A stretch of DNA of 64,000 bases from Janthinobacterium silvisoli (GCF_014200725.1 NZ_JACHCL010000001.1:186001-250000), one strand, 5' to 3'. Shown: positions 49,987 to 59,591, counted from the first letter of the stretch. The notes: generated from the letters alone by a model not told the origin. Numbers and translations are program-made.

Positions 49987-52425
49987 CTACTTGCCCTTCA
50001 CCGCTTCGTCAGGCAGTGCATACGCGATCAGGCTATCACCCATCTTGGTACCCAGCGAGCCGTGGCCGCCTGCCATCACGACCACGTACTGGCGGCCTGT
50101 CTTGTCGGAGATATAGCTCATCGGCGTGGCTTGGCCGCCAGCTGGCAAGCGGGCTTTCCAGACGACCTTGCCGTTGCGCACATCGTAGCCACGGATGTAA
50201 TAGTCGAGCGTGCTGCTGAGGAAGGCCACGCCGCCGCCGGTGGTGCTCATGCCGCCCAGGCTGGGCACGCCCAGCGGCAACGGAATCGGCACGGGAGCGC
50301 TATCCATGGTGGTGCCGTTCTTGTGCATCCATATTTTTTTCATGGTGCGCAAATCGACGGCAGCCACATAACCCCATGGCGGCGCCTGGCAAGGGAAACC
50401 CAGCGGCGACAGGAAAGGCTTGATTTCCACGGCAAACGGCGTCCCCGTTTGCGGCTGCAAGCCCATTTCCGTGCCGGAACCGCCCTTCACGTCCGCCTGG
50501 TCGCGCGGCACCAGCCGCTCCAGGAAACCCATATAGTCAGGGTTCACGATCAAGAGCTGGCGCACCGGATCGACGGTCGCCCCGCCCCACTCGAAGATGC
50601 CCAGCGGGCCCGGCGAAATGATGGCGCCCTTGATCTTGCCGCTAGCCGCCGTCTGCGGCGTGAACGGACCTTCATAACGATGCGAGCGGAAGGTGATGCG
50701 GCAAGCCAGCTGGTCGAAAGGCGTGGTGCCCCACATATCCGTCTCGCTGATGTGTTTTTCAGGCAAGAAGGTCAGCTCGGAAAATGGCTGGGTGGGCGAC
50801 AGCCGGTCGCCGGCGGATGGATTGGTATTGGGCACCGGTTTTTCCGGCGCCGGCACTACCAGGCTGCCATCGCGGCGGTCGATCACATAGATATCACCGC
50901 GCTTGGTGGTGGCCACCACGGAAGGCACCTTGCCTTTCGGCGTGTCGATATCGACCAGGGTCGGCTGGCCGCCGATATCCATGTCCCAGATATCGTGGTG
51001 CACGGTCTGATACACCCAGCGCACCTTGCCGGTCGCCAGGTCCAGCGCGACGATGGCGCTATTGTATTTCTCGCCGTGCGGATTGCGGTTGCCACCCCAG
51101 GTATCGGGCGTTTCATTGCCCATCGGCACGTACACCATGCCCAGCTTTTCATCGATGCTCGACACGCCCCAGGAATTGGGCGAGTTATTGGTATAGGTCT
51201 TGCCATCGGCAATCGGTTCGGTGTCATCGGGATTGGAAGCGTCCCAGTTCCACACCAGCTTGCCGGTGACGGGGTCGTAGCCACGGATCACGCCCGATGG
51301 CTCGTCGGTAGAATCGTTGTCCGTCACGCTGGCGGCCATCACCACCATCTTTTGCGACACGGCCGGCGGCGAGGTCGGCATCAAGAAGCCCCGCTTCTTC
51401 ATGCCCATGCCGTGGTACAAGCCAATCACGCCATTTTCGCCAAAGCTCTTGCACGACTCGCCCGTATCGGCATTGACGGCGATCAGCGTGGCATCCATGG
51501 TGGGCGCCAGAATGCGGCGCGGGCATTCCATCGTTGCCGCTTCGGGCGCCGGATCATTCTTGGCGCGGCCCGCGTTGACGTCCCAATATGCCACGCCACG
51601 GCAAATCATGTGCTGGTAGCTTTTTGCATCGCGGTTGATCTTCGGATCGTGGCGCCACACTTCCTTGCCCGAGTCCGGGTCCAGCGCAATGACGATATTG
51701 TGCGGCGTGCACAGGTAGAGCAAGCCGTTGACCTTCAGCGGCGTGACTTCATTGGCGATTTCGCCAGGGTCGTTCGGGCCCTTGAAGTCGCCCGTGTGAT
51801 ACACCCAGGCCTGTTTCAGCTGCGACGCATTGGCTGGTGTGATCTGGCTGGCCGGCGAATAACGGTCGCCATAGCCGGAACGGCCATACGCTGCCCAGTC
51901 GTTATGCGCCACGCCCGGTGCAAAATCGCCTTGCGGCGCGGCGGCCATGTTTTCATCGGGCACGTTGCCGTGCAAGGTGTAGTAATCCTGGAACAGGGAA
52001 AATATGCCCACTGCCAGGGTTGCGCCGACGGCGGCCAGCAAGGCGGTCTTGCCCGCTTCGCGCTTTTTCGTATAACTGGGGTCCGGCGTGCCCAGGCGCC
52101 GGTCGACGAAGGGCAGCAACAGCCAGATGGCGGCGGCGAACCAGATATCGAGGCGCGGCAACAATTGCCACCAGTCGAACTTGACTTCGACCACGGACCA
52201 CACCAGGGTGGCAAACAGCAGGAAGGCCAGGAAAGCCTGCGCGCTGCGACTGCCCTTGAGCACCAGCGCGCCCGCGATCAGCAAGCCTACGCCGGCCAGT
52301 ACGTAATACCAGGAACCGCCGAGATAAACGAGCCAGGCCCCGCCACCGGCTAGCGCCAGTCCCAACAGGATGAAAACAACGCCGGTAATGAGCAACAACG
52401 GTCCCGGCCGGGAGGTAGTAGTCAT
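49987..52425 (-). CDS. gcd: Membrane-bound PQQ-dependent glucose dehydrogenase
   Basis: 812 residues. Five N-terminal membrane helices (about 10-135) precede the periplasmic eight-bladed PQQ propeller. Family blocks are WAAYGRSGYGDRYSPASQITP, DLATGKVRWVYQTVHHDIWDMDIGGQPTLVDI (with the catalytic-type Asp region near residue 475-481), PVPNTNPSAGDRLSPTQPFSEL and GYVAAVDLRTMKKIWMHKNGTT near the end. The enzyme oxidises glucose to gluconolactone in the periplasm and passes electrons to ubiquinone. Gluconate made this way can dissolve mineral phosphate. No pqq synthesis genes are in the window. It is divergent from the fecI-type gene. Confidence 0.93.
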   Translation of the reverse strand: MTTTSRPGPLLLITGVVFILLGLALAGGGAWLVYLGGSWYYVLAGVGLLIAGALVLKGSRSAQAFLAFLLFATLVWSVVEVKFDWWQLLPRLDIWFAAAIWLLLPFVDRRLGTPDPSYTKKREAGKTALLAAVGATLAVGIFSLFQDYYTLHGNVPDENMAAAPQGDFAPGVAHNDWAAYGRSGYGDRYSPASQITPANASQLKQAWVYHTGDFKGPNDPGEIANEVTPLKVNGLLYLCTPHNIVIALDPDSGKEVWRHDPKINRDAKSYQHMICRGVAYWDVNAGRAKNDPAPEAATMECPRRILAPTMDATLIAVNADTGESCKSFGENGVIGLYHGMGMKKRGFLMPTSPPAVSQKMVVMAASVTDNDSTDEPSGVIRGYDPVTGKLVWNWDASNPDDTEPIADGKTYTNNSPNSWGVSSIDEKLGMVYVPMGNETPDTWGGNRNPHGEKYNSAIVALDLATGKVRWVYQTVHHDIWDMDIGGQPTLVDIDTPKGKVPSVVATTKRGDIYVIDRRDGSLVVPAPEKPVPNTNPSAGDRLSPTQPFSELTFLPEKHISETDMWGTTPFDQLACRITFRSHRYEGPFTPQTAASGKIKGAIISPGPLGIFEWGGATVDPVRQLLIVNPDYMGFLERLVPRDQADVKGGSGTEMGLQPQTGTPFAVEIKPFLSPLGFPCQAPPWGYVAAVDLRTMKKIWMHKNGTTMDSAPVPIPLPLGVPSLGGMSTTGGGVAFLSSTLDYYIRGYDVRNGKVVWKARLPAGGQATPMSYISDKTGRQYVVVMAGGHGSLGTKMGDSLIAYALPDEAVKGK

Positions 52426-52762
52426 GATGCTCCTTCGCGATAAGAGTTCGGCGGCGCGCGTGGCGCCGGACTGGCGAGAACTGCTGCCAACTAGTCAATT
52501 GCATTTTTTCACCAATTCACGAATCGCGGCACACGGCTGGATACTTGTTTTTAGACTACCGTTCTGGGCACCGTAATAGCACAACGATCGGATTCGCATC
52601 CGCAGCATCCGTGCTGCCAGCCCGGATAAAAACGCACTTCCCGACTGCGATTTGCCATCCCGCCCGCGTGGTGATACGGCCACAAGCTTCACAGCAGCCT
52701 TGCCATGCCGGTAAGCATTTCACTATAATTGAGAATAATTCTCATTTATATAGTCCTGATCC
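52426..52762. other. Intergenic region between gcd and fecI-type gene
   Basis: 337 bases without a supported gene. The right end carries a Fur-like palindrome (see 52731-52743) and the promoter of the sigma factor; the left end should contain the gcd promoter. Confidence 0.5.
52731..52743. promoter_or_regulatory. Fur box upstream of the fecI-type gene
   Basis: GAGAATAATTCTC is a perfect palindrome inside AATTGAGAATAATTCTCATT, a typical Fur site, about 20 bases before the sigma factor start. Confidence 0.75.
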
Positions 52763-53266
52763 ATGTCCGCTGCAGCGCCTTCACCCCAGTCCATCGCCAC
52801 CCTGTATAGCGACCATCACGGCTGGCTGCAGGGCTGGCTGCGCCGCAAGCTTGGCGATGCCAGCCAGGCGGCGGACCTGGCGCACGACACCTATGTGCGC
52901 TTGCTGCAGTCGCGGCGCAGCGCAGCGCTCGGCGAACAGCCGCGCGCCTTTCTGACGCATATCGCCAAGGGCTTGCTGGTCGACCACTGGCGCCGGCAAG
53001 AAGTGGAACGGGCCTACCTCGATACCATAGCCCTGCTGCCCGAGGCGCTGGCCCCCTCGCCGGAAACGCGGCTGATGGTGCTGGAAACGCTGGTCCGCAT
53101 CGACGCCATGCTGTGCTCCCTGCCGGAGCAGACGTGTGAAATTTTCCTGATGGCGCAGCTCGACGAACTGACTTACCAGCAGATCGCCGAACGCCAGCAA
53201 CTGTCGCTGGCCACCATCAAGCGCCATATGCGCAAGGGTTTCCTGGCCTGTCTGGCGGCGGCATGA
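52763..53266 (+). CDS. ECF sigma factor, FecI type
   Basis: 167 residues. Region 2 is seen in SIATLYSDHHGWLQGWLRRKLGDASQAADLAHDTYVRLL, and region 4 near the end in TYQQIAERQQLSLATIKRHMRKGFLACL. This length and order are usual for iron-starvation sigma factors that direct transcription of a TonB receptor gene. The ATG at 52763 lies just after a Fur box. Its stop overlaps the start of the FecR-type gene by four bases (ATGA). The three genes here form a FecI-FecR-receptor surface signalling set. Confidence 0.9.
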   Translation: MSAAAPSPQSIATLYSDHHGWLQGWLRRKLGDASQAADLAHDTYVRLLQSRRSAALGEQPRAFLTHIAKGLLVDHWRRQEVERAYLDTIALLPEALAPSPETRLMVLETLVRIDAMLCSLPEQTCEIFLMAQLDELTYQQIAERQQLSLATIKRHMRKGFLACLAAA

Positions 53267-54195
53267 GCACAGCGCCATCGATGGCGGTGCTGGCCGAAGC
53301 GGCCGACTGGCTGGTGTGCCTGCAGTCCGGAGAGGCAAGTGCGCAAGCGCGGGCCGACTTCGAGCGCTGGCGCACTGCCAGTCCCCAGCACGCAGCCGCC
53401 TGGCAGCGCGCCGAAGCCGTGCTGGGCGACTTTGCCAGTCTGCCGGCCGAGACCACGCGCCGCACCCTGTCGCGCCTGGACGCTCCACGGCGCCGTCAGG
53501 CGCTGCGCGTACTGGGGCTGATGCTGGCCGCGGCGCCAGCAGGCTGGCTGGCCTGGCGCCAGGCGCCGCTATGGACAGCTGATTTGCGCACCGCGACGGG
53601 TGAACAGAGCACGCTGGACCTGGCAGACGGCACGCGGCTGGTGCTCGATACCGCCAGCGCCGTCAAGCTGCGTCTTGCCGGGACGACGCGCCAGGTACAC
53701 CTGCTGGCAGGGTCCATCCTGGTCAGCACCGGCCGTCAATCGCTGGACGTCACCACGCAGCACGGCGCCATGCGCACCCTCGATTCGCGTTTTGCCGTGC
53801 GCCTGCTGGACGCCGCTTCCAGGCTCAGCGTATTCGATGGCGCAGTGGCCATCGCGCCAGCCCACGCCGGTGGCATGTACACAGCGCAGGCGGGCGAGGA
53901 ACTGGAATTCACACAGGACGCCATCGCCTCGCCGCGGCCGCTGGGCGCCAGCCTGGCCTTGTGGGACAAGGGCATGCTGGTGGCAAAAAACATGCGCCTC
54001 GATACCTTGCTGGCGGAACTGGGGCGCTACCGGTACGGTATCGTGCGCTGCGATCCGGCCATCGCCAGCCTGCGCGTGTCGGGCGCCTTTCCCGTACACG
54101 ATTTCGCGCGCAGCCTGGTCCTGCTGCGCCAGACCTTGCCCGTGCAAACGAGTAGCGTAGGACCGTACTGGATCACCATCGGGCGCGCCCTTTAA
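53263..54195 (+). CDS. FecR-type anti-sigma regulator
   Basis: 310 residues. The N-terminal cytoplasmic part has the FecR pattern (AADWLVCLQSGEASAQARADFERWRTASPQHAAAWQRAE). One membrane helix follows (ALRVLGLMLAAAPAGWLAW, about residues 81-99). The periplasmic FecR domain is seen in TRLVLDTASAVKLRL, VTTQHGAMRTLDSRFAVRL and LSVFDGAVAI. It transmits the signal of a loaded receptor to the sigma factor. Its end is 105 bases before the receptor gene. Coupled to the sigma gene by overlap. Confidence 0.9.
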   Translation: MSTAPSMAVLAEAADWLVCLQSGEASAQARADFERWRTASPQHAAAWQRAEAVLGDFASLPAETTRRTLSRLDAPRRRQALRVLGLMLAAAPAGWLAWRQAPLWTADLRTATGEQSTLDLADGTRLVLDTASAVKLRLAGTTRQVHLLAGSILVSTGRQSLDVTTQHGAMRTLDSRFAVRLLDAASRLSVFDGAVAIAPAHAGGMYTAQAGEELEFTQDAIASPRPLGASLALWDKGMLVAKNMRLDTLLAELGRYRYGIVRCDPAIASLRVSGAFPVHDFARSLVLLRQTLPVQTSSVGPYWITIGRAL

Positions 54196-54300
54196 AAATA
54201 ATCGCCGCCGCAGTGACACTTTTTCCATGCTCGTCCGGTGTACAGGATGACAGCGCACAGGCAGCACGCGCTGTCATCCCCTATACCGTAAAGGAATCCC

Positions 54301-56736
54301 ATGTCATTGCACCAACAAGTCCGCACCATGCCGTTGGCTATTGCCAGCATGCTGGCCATGCTGGCCGGCGCTCCCGTCCACGCCACCCCACCAGCCGCCG
54401 CCCCTGCCTCGGCGCAAAGCTATGCCATCGCCGCAGGAAAACTGGGCGACACCCTGGCCGACTATGCAGCCAGCGCCGGCGTGCCTCTGTCGTTTGACCC
54501 CGCCCAGCTGGCAGGTTTGCGCAGCGCGGGCCTGCGCGGCAGCTACACGATACAGGCGGGCTTTGCGCAACTGCTGGCCGGTAGCGGCTATGCCGCCATC
54601 GAATCCGGTAACGGCGCCTATGCGCTGCGCAAGATCGGCGTAGCCGCCCTGCCCGATGGCACGCAAACCCTGCCCGGCATCGCCGTCACGGCCAGCGCCG
54701 ACAATGGCACGGTCACCGAAGGCAGCGGCTCCTATACCACGCGCAGCATGAGCACGGCCAGCAAGTTTGTGCTGTCCGCGCGCGAGACGCCGCAATCTGT
54801 CAGCGTGGTGACGCGCCAGCAAATCGACGACCGCGGCTTCCAGTCGCTCGACGACGTGGCGCTCGATGCGACGGGCATGAGCACGCGCCAGATCGGCGGC
54901 GGCGAACGCACGCAATTTTTCGCGCGCGGCTTTGAAGTAAACAACTTCATGGCCGATGGCGTGCCCATCGCCTTCGACCAGGACACCATGGGCCTGGCCA
55001 GCATGGCCATGTACGACCGGGTGGAAATCCTGCGCGGCGCTTCCGGCATCATGACGGGTACCGGCAACCCTTCTGGCACCATCAACCTGGTGCGCAAGCA
55101 CCCCACCACGCAGCCGCAAGTGCTGATGAACGTCAGCGCGGGCAGCTGGAATAACTACCGGGGCGAACTCGATGCCGGTGGCCCCCTGAATCCCTCGGGC
55201 AGCGTACGCGGGCGCACCGTGCTGGCCGTGCAGGATGCCGACACCTTCAAGAAAGCCTATCGCCACGAGCGCAAGCTCGCTTACGGCACGCTCGATATCG
55301 ACCTGGCGCCGGGCACCCTGCTCAGCGTGGGCGGTTATTACAGCCGTGAAGACAATCCCGGCGCAGACTGGAACGGTTTGCCGACGCGGCGCGACGGCAG
55401 CTTTTATCCGTTTGCGCGCTCGGCCCGCATGACGCCTGACTGGGCCTACTGGAACAAGCAGAACAGCAGCGTATTTGCGGAACTGGAGCACCAGCTGGGC
55501 GGCGGCTGGAGTACGCGGCTGACAGCACGTGCACTGCAAACGAAGATGGACATGCTGGGTACTTATCTGTACCCGCTGGAAGACTCTGAACTTTTCGGCC
55601 AGGGCGCAGGCGCCTACGCCTACAAGAAAACACAAGTGAGTCTGGACGCCTACGCCAGCGGCCCTTTCCAGCTATTCGGGCGCACGCACGAACTGCTGGC
55701 AGGCGCCAGCTACCGCCGTAACCGCGACAACGATGGCCCCGGCGGCTGGCCCAGCGATTACAACGTCATCGTTGATCCCCTGACCTGGAATTCGTCGACA
55801 GTGCCAAAACCGGTCATGGACTATGTCTGGTCACGCAAGGGCGCACAAAAGCAGAGCAGCGCCTACGCGACGGCCCGCTTCAGCGTCAGCGATCCTTTGA
55901 CGGCCATGCTGGGGGCGCGCATCGACAGCTACGACTACAGCATGCACCTGACGGCCGGTGAATGGCATGATCATAGCGCCTATGAAGTCAGGCACAAGGT
56001 AACGCCGTACGCGGGCCTGGTGTACGCCATCGATGGCGCCCACTCCGCCTACGCCAGCTGGTCGGGCGTGTTCCAGCCGCAGAATTACCAGGATGCGGGC
56101 GGCGCCCTGCTCGATCCACTGACAGGCACAAATGCAGAAGCCGGCATCAAGGGCGAATACTTTGGCGGCGCCCTGACGGCCAGCACGGCGCTATTCCAGA
56201 TCAATCAGAAAAACCTGCCATTGCAACTGCCGCAGTCGCAATGCCGGCCAGAGGTCGCCGCCTGCTATCTGCAAACGGGCGAAGTGCGCAGCCGGGGCGC
56301 GGAATTCGAACTGGCTGGCGCGCTGGCGCCAGACTGGCAAGTGATGGCCGGCTATACCTACAACACCGCCATCTATCTGCACGATTCGGACGCCGGCAAG
56401 GCTGGTACGCGCTACGACATGCTCACGCCACGCCATCTGCTGAAACTGTCGACCAGCTACCGTCTGCCGGGCGCCTTCCAGCAGTGGAAACTAGGCGGCT
56501 CCCTGCGCACGCGCAGCGATATGCGCTATCCCGTGGGCGACGTCACGGTGCGCCAGGGCGGCTACACGGTGCTCGACCTGATGGCGTCGTACCAGGCCAG
56601 TCCCCGTCTGTCGTTCCAGCTCAATGTCTACAATGTGTTCGACAAATACTACTACCAGGCCATCGGCAGCACGCAGGACAACAACCACTTCGGCGCACCC
56701 GTCAACGCACTGCTGTCGGCGAAAATGGCGTTCTAA
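54301..56736 (+). CDS. TonB-dependent siderophore receptor with STN signalling domain
   Basis: 811 residues. Signal peptide about 1-26. An STN domain (about residues 38-115: YAIAAGKLGDTLADYAASAGVPLSFDPAQL, YTIQAGFAQLLAGSGYAAIE) comes before the plug (SVVTRQQIDDRGFQSLDDVAL, RVEILRGASGIMTGTGNPSGTINLVRKHPT). The barrel ends VNALLSAKMAF. The STN domain contacts the FecR-type protein and so links uptake to transcription. The group takes hydroxamate or catechol siderophores (FoxA, FpvA, FhuE-type); the ligand is unknown. No iron ABC permease follows. Confidence 0.92.
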   Translation: MSLHQQVRTMPLAIASMLAMLAGAPVHATPPAAAPASAQSYAIAAGKLGDTLADYAASAGVPLSFDPAQLAGLRSAGLRGSYTIQAGFAQLLAGSGYAAIESGNGAYALRKIGVAALPDGTQTLPGIAVTASADNGTVTEGSGSYTTRSMSTASKFVLSARETPQSVSVVTRQQIDDRGFQSLDDVALDATGMSTRQIGGGERTQFFARGFEVNNFMADGVPIAFDQDTMGLASMAMYDRVEILRGASGIMTGTGNPSGTINLVRKHPTTQPQVLMNVSAGSWNNYRGELDAGGPLNPSGSVRGRTVLAVQDADTFKKAYRHERKLAYGTLDIDLAPGTLLSVGGYYSREDNPGADWNGLPTRRDGSFYPFARSARMTPDWAYWNKQNSSVFAELEHQLGGGWSTRLTARALQTKMDMLGTYLYPLEDSELFGQGAGAYAYKKTQVSLDAYASGPFQLFGRTHELLAGASYRRNRDNDGPGGWPSDYNVIVDPLTWNSSTVPKPVMDYVWSRKGAQKQSSAYATARFSVSDPLTAMLGARIDSYDYSMHLTAGEWHDHSAYEVRHKVTPYAGLVYAIDGAHSAYASWSGVFQPQNYQDAGGALLDPLTGTNAEAGIKGEYFGGALTASTALFQINQKNLPLQLPQSQCRPEVAACYLQTGEVRSRGAEFELAGALAPDWQVMAGYTYNTAIYLHDSDAGKAGTRYDMLTPRHLLKLSTSYRLPGAFQQWKLGGSLRTRSDMRYPVGDVTVRQGGYTVLDLMASYQASPRLSFQLNVYNVFDKYYYQAIGSTQDNNHFGAPVNALLSAKMAF

Positions 56737-56746
56737 ATAGCTGGCC

Positions 56747-57742
56747 TCAGCCTGGCGCGACCAGTTCGGCCAGCCCTACACTGCGCGGCATGACGGGCTG
56801 GTAACCCAGATGGGTGCGCGCCTTGCTGATGTCGAGCGTGACTTCGACCGACATGGTGGCCAACTGCTGGCGCGTCACCGGTGGCGTGAAACGCCCGCCG
56901 CTGAGCGTAGCCAGCATATCGCCCATGCTGGCAATCGCGTGCACCAGCCAGCGCGGCACGCTTTTCTCAGGCGCCACGATACCCTGCGTGGCCAGCAATG
57001 CCGTGATGAAGCGGCGGAATTCTGTCGGTTCACCATCGCTGAAAAAATACGCTTCACCGCTGCGGCCACGTTCCAGGGCCAGCGCAATGCCGGTGCAGGC
57101 GTTGACGATATGCGTGGTCGAGGTCAGATAGCGCCCGCCATCGAGCCAGGCCATCTTGCCGGCTGCGGCGGCCGCCGTCAGTTGCGGCAACGCCGTGGTG
57201 TCGTCGCGCCCCCACAGGAAACGGGGACGCGCGGCAACCACGCTAAAACCCGGTGCTGCCAGCGCCAGGGCGATGCGTTCAGCCTCGCCCTTGGTGCGTG
57301 TATAGGCGCCGGCAGGATGGTCGGGAAACGGCATGTCTTCGCGTGCATTCACCAGCGGACCGCCATCGAGCAGCACCGATTCGCTGCTGATAAACACTGC
57401 CCTGGCGATGCCGGCCGCGCGGGCCGAAGCAAATACATGGCGTGTGCCATCGAGATTGGTGCGCCGCTGGGCCGCCGTGGCATAACCGTGATTCGTGTCG
57501 GCGGCGGCGTGGATCAACGCCTGGCAACCTGCCATGCCCTCGTCCAGCGGGTCAAGCAAATCGCCCGCAAACGGCACGGCGCCCAGGGCACTGACTACGG
57601 TGGCGGCGCGCTCGCTGCGCACCAGTGCCACCACGGTAGCGCCCTGCGCCACGAAATGGCGGATCAGGTTGCGGCCCAGATAACCGCTGCCGCCCGTCAG
57701 GAACAGGCGCAACTCTTCCCTGTTGAAATCAGCGTGTGTCAT
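56747..57742 (-). CDS. NAD-dependent epimerase/3-beta-hydroxysteroid dehydrogenase-like protein
   Basis: 331 residues from the ATG at 57742, with GGAG upstream; a much longer reading runs over the upstream regulator gene and is not used. The Rossmann start is RLFLTGGSGYLGRNLIRHFVAQGATVVALVRS. The extended SDR core follows, with DTNHGYATAAQRRTNLDGTRHVFASARAAG, and YxxxK in GAYTRTKGEAERIAL. The substrate is unknown. It overlaps the start by four bases with the stop of the TetR gene upstream, so the regulator probably controls this gene. Confidence 0.82.
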   Translation of the reverse strand: MTHADFNREELRLFLTGGSGYLGRNLIRHFVAQGATVVALVRSERAATVVSALGAVPFAGDLLDPLDEGMAGCQALIHAAADTNHGYATAAQRRTNLDGTRHVFASARAAGIARAVFISSESVLLDGGPLVNAREDMPFPDHPAGAYTRTKGEAERIALALAAPGFSVVAARPRFLWGRDDTTALPQLTAAAAAGKMAWLDGGRYLTSTTHIVNACTGIALALERGRSGEAYFFSDGEPTEFRRFITALLATQGIVAPEKSVPRWLVHAIASMGDMLATLSGGRFTPPVTRQQLATMSVEVTLDISKARTHLGYQPVMPRSVGLAELVAPG

Positions 57743-58293
57743 GCTGGCTCCATATCGACCAGCCAGCCAATCTCGCGCAGGATGCGGCTGCGCTCTTCCT
57801 GCGGCCAGCTGTGGTAATCGAGCGCTTCGAGCAGCTTCAGTCCCTCCAGCGCCAGATAAGCCAGCAAGGCGCCACGCGGCTGGGCCGAGCTGGCCAGGAT
57901 TTGCGCAATCATCGCTTGCTGGTTGGCTTGCAAGGTGGCGCGCAACTGCGCATCCTGGGCCATGGCAGCGCACAGATTCATGGCGACCGGCTTGAATTGT
58001 TCGGGCATGGGCAAGGCCGCAGCGGCAATGCGTCCGCGTATGGCCGCACTGTCCACCGCGCCCAGGCTGGCCGTAGCTGCCTGGTTGAAGGCGTTGTCGC
58101 GGGCCACGGCCCGGTCGACCACGGCGGCGATCAGCGCCTGCTTGGATTTATAGTCATACAGCACGCTGGCCTTGCTGATGCCAGCCTGCACCGCTACTGC
58201 GTCCAAGGTCAGCCGCGCCGCACCATCGCGCGCCACCACCACTTCGGCGGCATCGAGTATCTGTTCCTGATCAATCACGCGCTTGCGTCCCAT
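57739..58293 (-). CDS. TetR family regulator
   Basis: 184 residues. N-terminal helix-turn-helix: KRVIDQEQILDAAEVVVARDGAARLTLDAVAVQAGISKASVLYDYKSKQALI (residues 4-55 unbroken). The C-terminal part matches the TetR_C group with a tail (MPEQFKPVAMNLCAAMAQDAQL). It precedes and overlaps the epimerase gene by four bases and is likely its local repressor. A CCG-type palindrome lies 19 bases upstream of the start, a good candidate for autoregulation. Confidence 0.85.
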   Translation of the reverse strand: MGRKRVIDQEQILDAAEVVVARDGAARLTLDAVAVQAGISKASVLYDYKSKQALIAAVVDRAVARDNAFNQAATASLGAVDSAAIRGRIAAAALPMPEQFKPVAMNLCAAMAQDAQLRATLQANQQAMIAQILASSAQPRGALLAYLALEGLKLLEALDYHSWPQEERSRILREIGWLVDMEPA

Positions 58294-58311
58294 TATTGCT
58301 CCAATTTATTT

Positions 58312-58323
58312 CCGACCGGACGG
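58312..58323. promoter_or_regulatory. Candidate TetR operator
   Basis: CCGACCGGACGG has CCG/CGG arms around CCGG and is nearly palindromic. It lies 19 bases upstream of the TetR start, where an autoregulatory site is expected. Confidence 0.5.
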
Positions 58324-58368
58324 ATATTAATTGTTGCGAAGGATCGCGTCAAGTAACGTTGCACAAGC

Positions 58369-59040
58369 TCAACGCGCCTTGCGGAACGTCAGATTGATGC
58401 GCTGCGCGCCCAGCAGCGCATGCTGACCGTCCTTCAGCGGCGCCACGCCGTGGTAGCGCAAACGGTCGGCCCCGCCCCACACCACCACGTCGCCATGGAA
58501 TAGCGCGATGCGGGCCGCCTTGTCGGCACGGGCCGCGCCGCCGAACAGAAAGGTGGCCGGCAAGCCCAGGGAGACGGAAACGATGGGCGCGGCAAAATCG
58601 CTTTCATCCTTGTCCTGGTGCAGCGCCATGCGCGCGCCTGGTGCGTAGCGGTTGATCAGGCAGGCGTCGGGCACGAAGCCGGGAAAACCGGCAGCCTGCG
58701 CCGCTTCCCTGGCCAGTTCCTGGAAAACAGCGGGCATGGCCGGCCACGGCAAACCGCTGGCCGGGTCTTGCCGCGCATAGCGGTAGCCGCGGCTATCCGT
58801 GACCCAGCCCAAGGGCCCGCAATTGCTCATGGCGACCGACATGCGCAAGCCGCCAGGCGTGGCCATATGGCGCAGCGGCGCAGCCTTTAACACATCATCG
58901 ATGGCCGCCAGCAGGCTGCTAATCTGCGGCAGCGCAAAGCCGCGCAGCAGGGTGGCGCCCGTGGCGCCGGGCACCAAAGGCTGCGGCCCGCTGGGCGGCA
59001 GATCGTCATCGTCGAACAGGCAGAAATTCATAAGCGCCAT
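58369..59040 (-). CDS. alkB: DNA alkylation repair dioxygenase AlkB
   Basis: 223 residues, standard length. The Fe(II) ligands are His141 and Asp143 (MALHQDKDESD) and His197 (RYHGVAP). The 2-oxoglutarate-binding Arg214 and Arg220 are in GAQRINLTFRKAR. NYLINRYAPG-type substrate region is seen as CLINRYAPGARM (about 128-139). The enzyme removes 1-methyladenine and 3-methylcytosine from DNA by oxidation. The start at 59040 has a weak site; a second ATG three codons later is possible. The gene stands alone. Confidence 0.93.
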   Translation of the reverse strand: MALMNFCLFDDDDLPPSGPQPLVPGATGATLLRGFALPQISSLLAAIDDVLKAAPLRHMATPGGLRMSVAMSNCGPLGWVTDSRGYRYARQDPASGLPWPAMPAVFQELAREAAQAAGFPGFVPDACLINRYAPGARMALHQDKDESDFAAPIVSVSLGLPATFLFGGAARADKAARIALFHGDVVVWGGADRLRYHGVAPLKDGQHALLGAQRINLTFRKAR

Positions 59041-59102
59041 TGTAGCGTGGGCAGGGCCGCCGCTTTAGGCTACAGTATCGCTTTTACCGACCACTTCAGA
59101 TA

Positions 59103-59591
59103 ATGGCAATGGATAACTACGCGGATTTACTGGCCACCCTGGCGCAGCAGGAAGAGACCCTGCAATTTACCCACTTCGACAACGACACGGCGCTGGCCGT
59201 GGGCTTGTGGATCGTCGAGGAAGTGCGCCGGCGCGGCAAGGCTGTCGTCGTCAATATCACGAGGAATAGCCAGGTGCTTTTCCACTACGCCATGCCGGGC
59301 ACCACGCCGGACCAGGCCGACTGGATACGCCGCAAGAACAATACCGTCAACCGCTACTGCCGCAGCTCCTATTACATGGGCATTTATTATAAAAACCGGG
59401 GCGCCGCGTTCGAAGACGTGAAATACCTGGATGACGTGGAATTTGCGGGCCACGGCGGCGCATTTCCCCTGCTGATACGCGGCGTGGGCCTGGTAGGCAC
59501 GGTCAGCGTATCGGGACTTGCCCAGGCAGACGACCATGCGCTGATCGTCGCCGCACTGCAGGCGCAACTGGCGGCACAGGGGCAAGCTTGA
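59103..59591 (+). CDS. UPF0303 / HbpS-like heme-binding domain protein
   Basis: 162 residues. It has the GlcG/HbpS fold pattern: ALAVGLWIVEEVRRRGKAVVVNITRNSQVLFHYAMPGT, then RKNNTVNRYCRSSYYMGIYYKNRG and GGAFPLLIRGVGLVGTVSVSGL. The UPF0303 group is named heme-degrading by similarity, but proof is lacking for most members. It overlaps the thioesterase gene by four bases. Cytoplasmic, no signal peptide. Confidence 0.8.
   Translation: MAMDNYADLLATLAQQEETLQFTHFDNDTALAVGLWIVEEVRRRGKAVVVNITRNSQVLFHYAMPGTTPDQADWIRRKNNTVNRYCRSSYYMGIYYKNRGAAFEDVKYLDDVEFAGHGGAFPLLIRGVGLVGTVSVSGLAQADDHALIVAALQAQLAAQGQA

Noticed and set aside
49957-52353. Plus-strand open frame of 798 codons over gcd
   Set aside because: Antisense of the glucose dehydrogenase, whose family motifs and catalytic region are intact. 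The plus-strand product has no recognisable motif.
56747-57973. Longer 408-codon version of the epimerase gene
   Set aside because: The extra N-terminus overlaps the TetR gene, lacks a fold and has no ribosome-binding site; the ATG at 57742 has GGAG and directly precedes the Rossmann motif.
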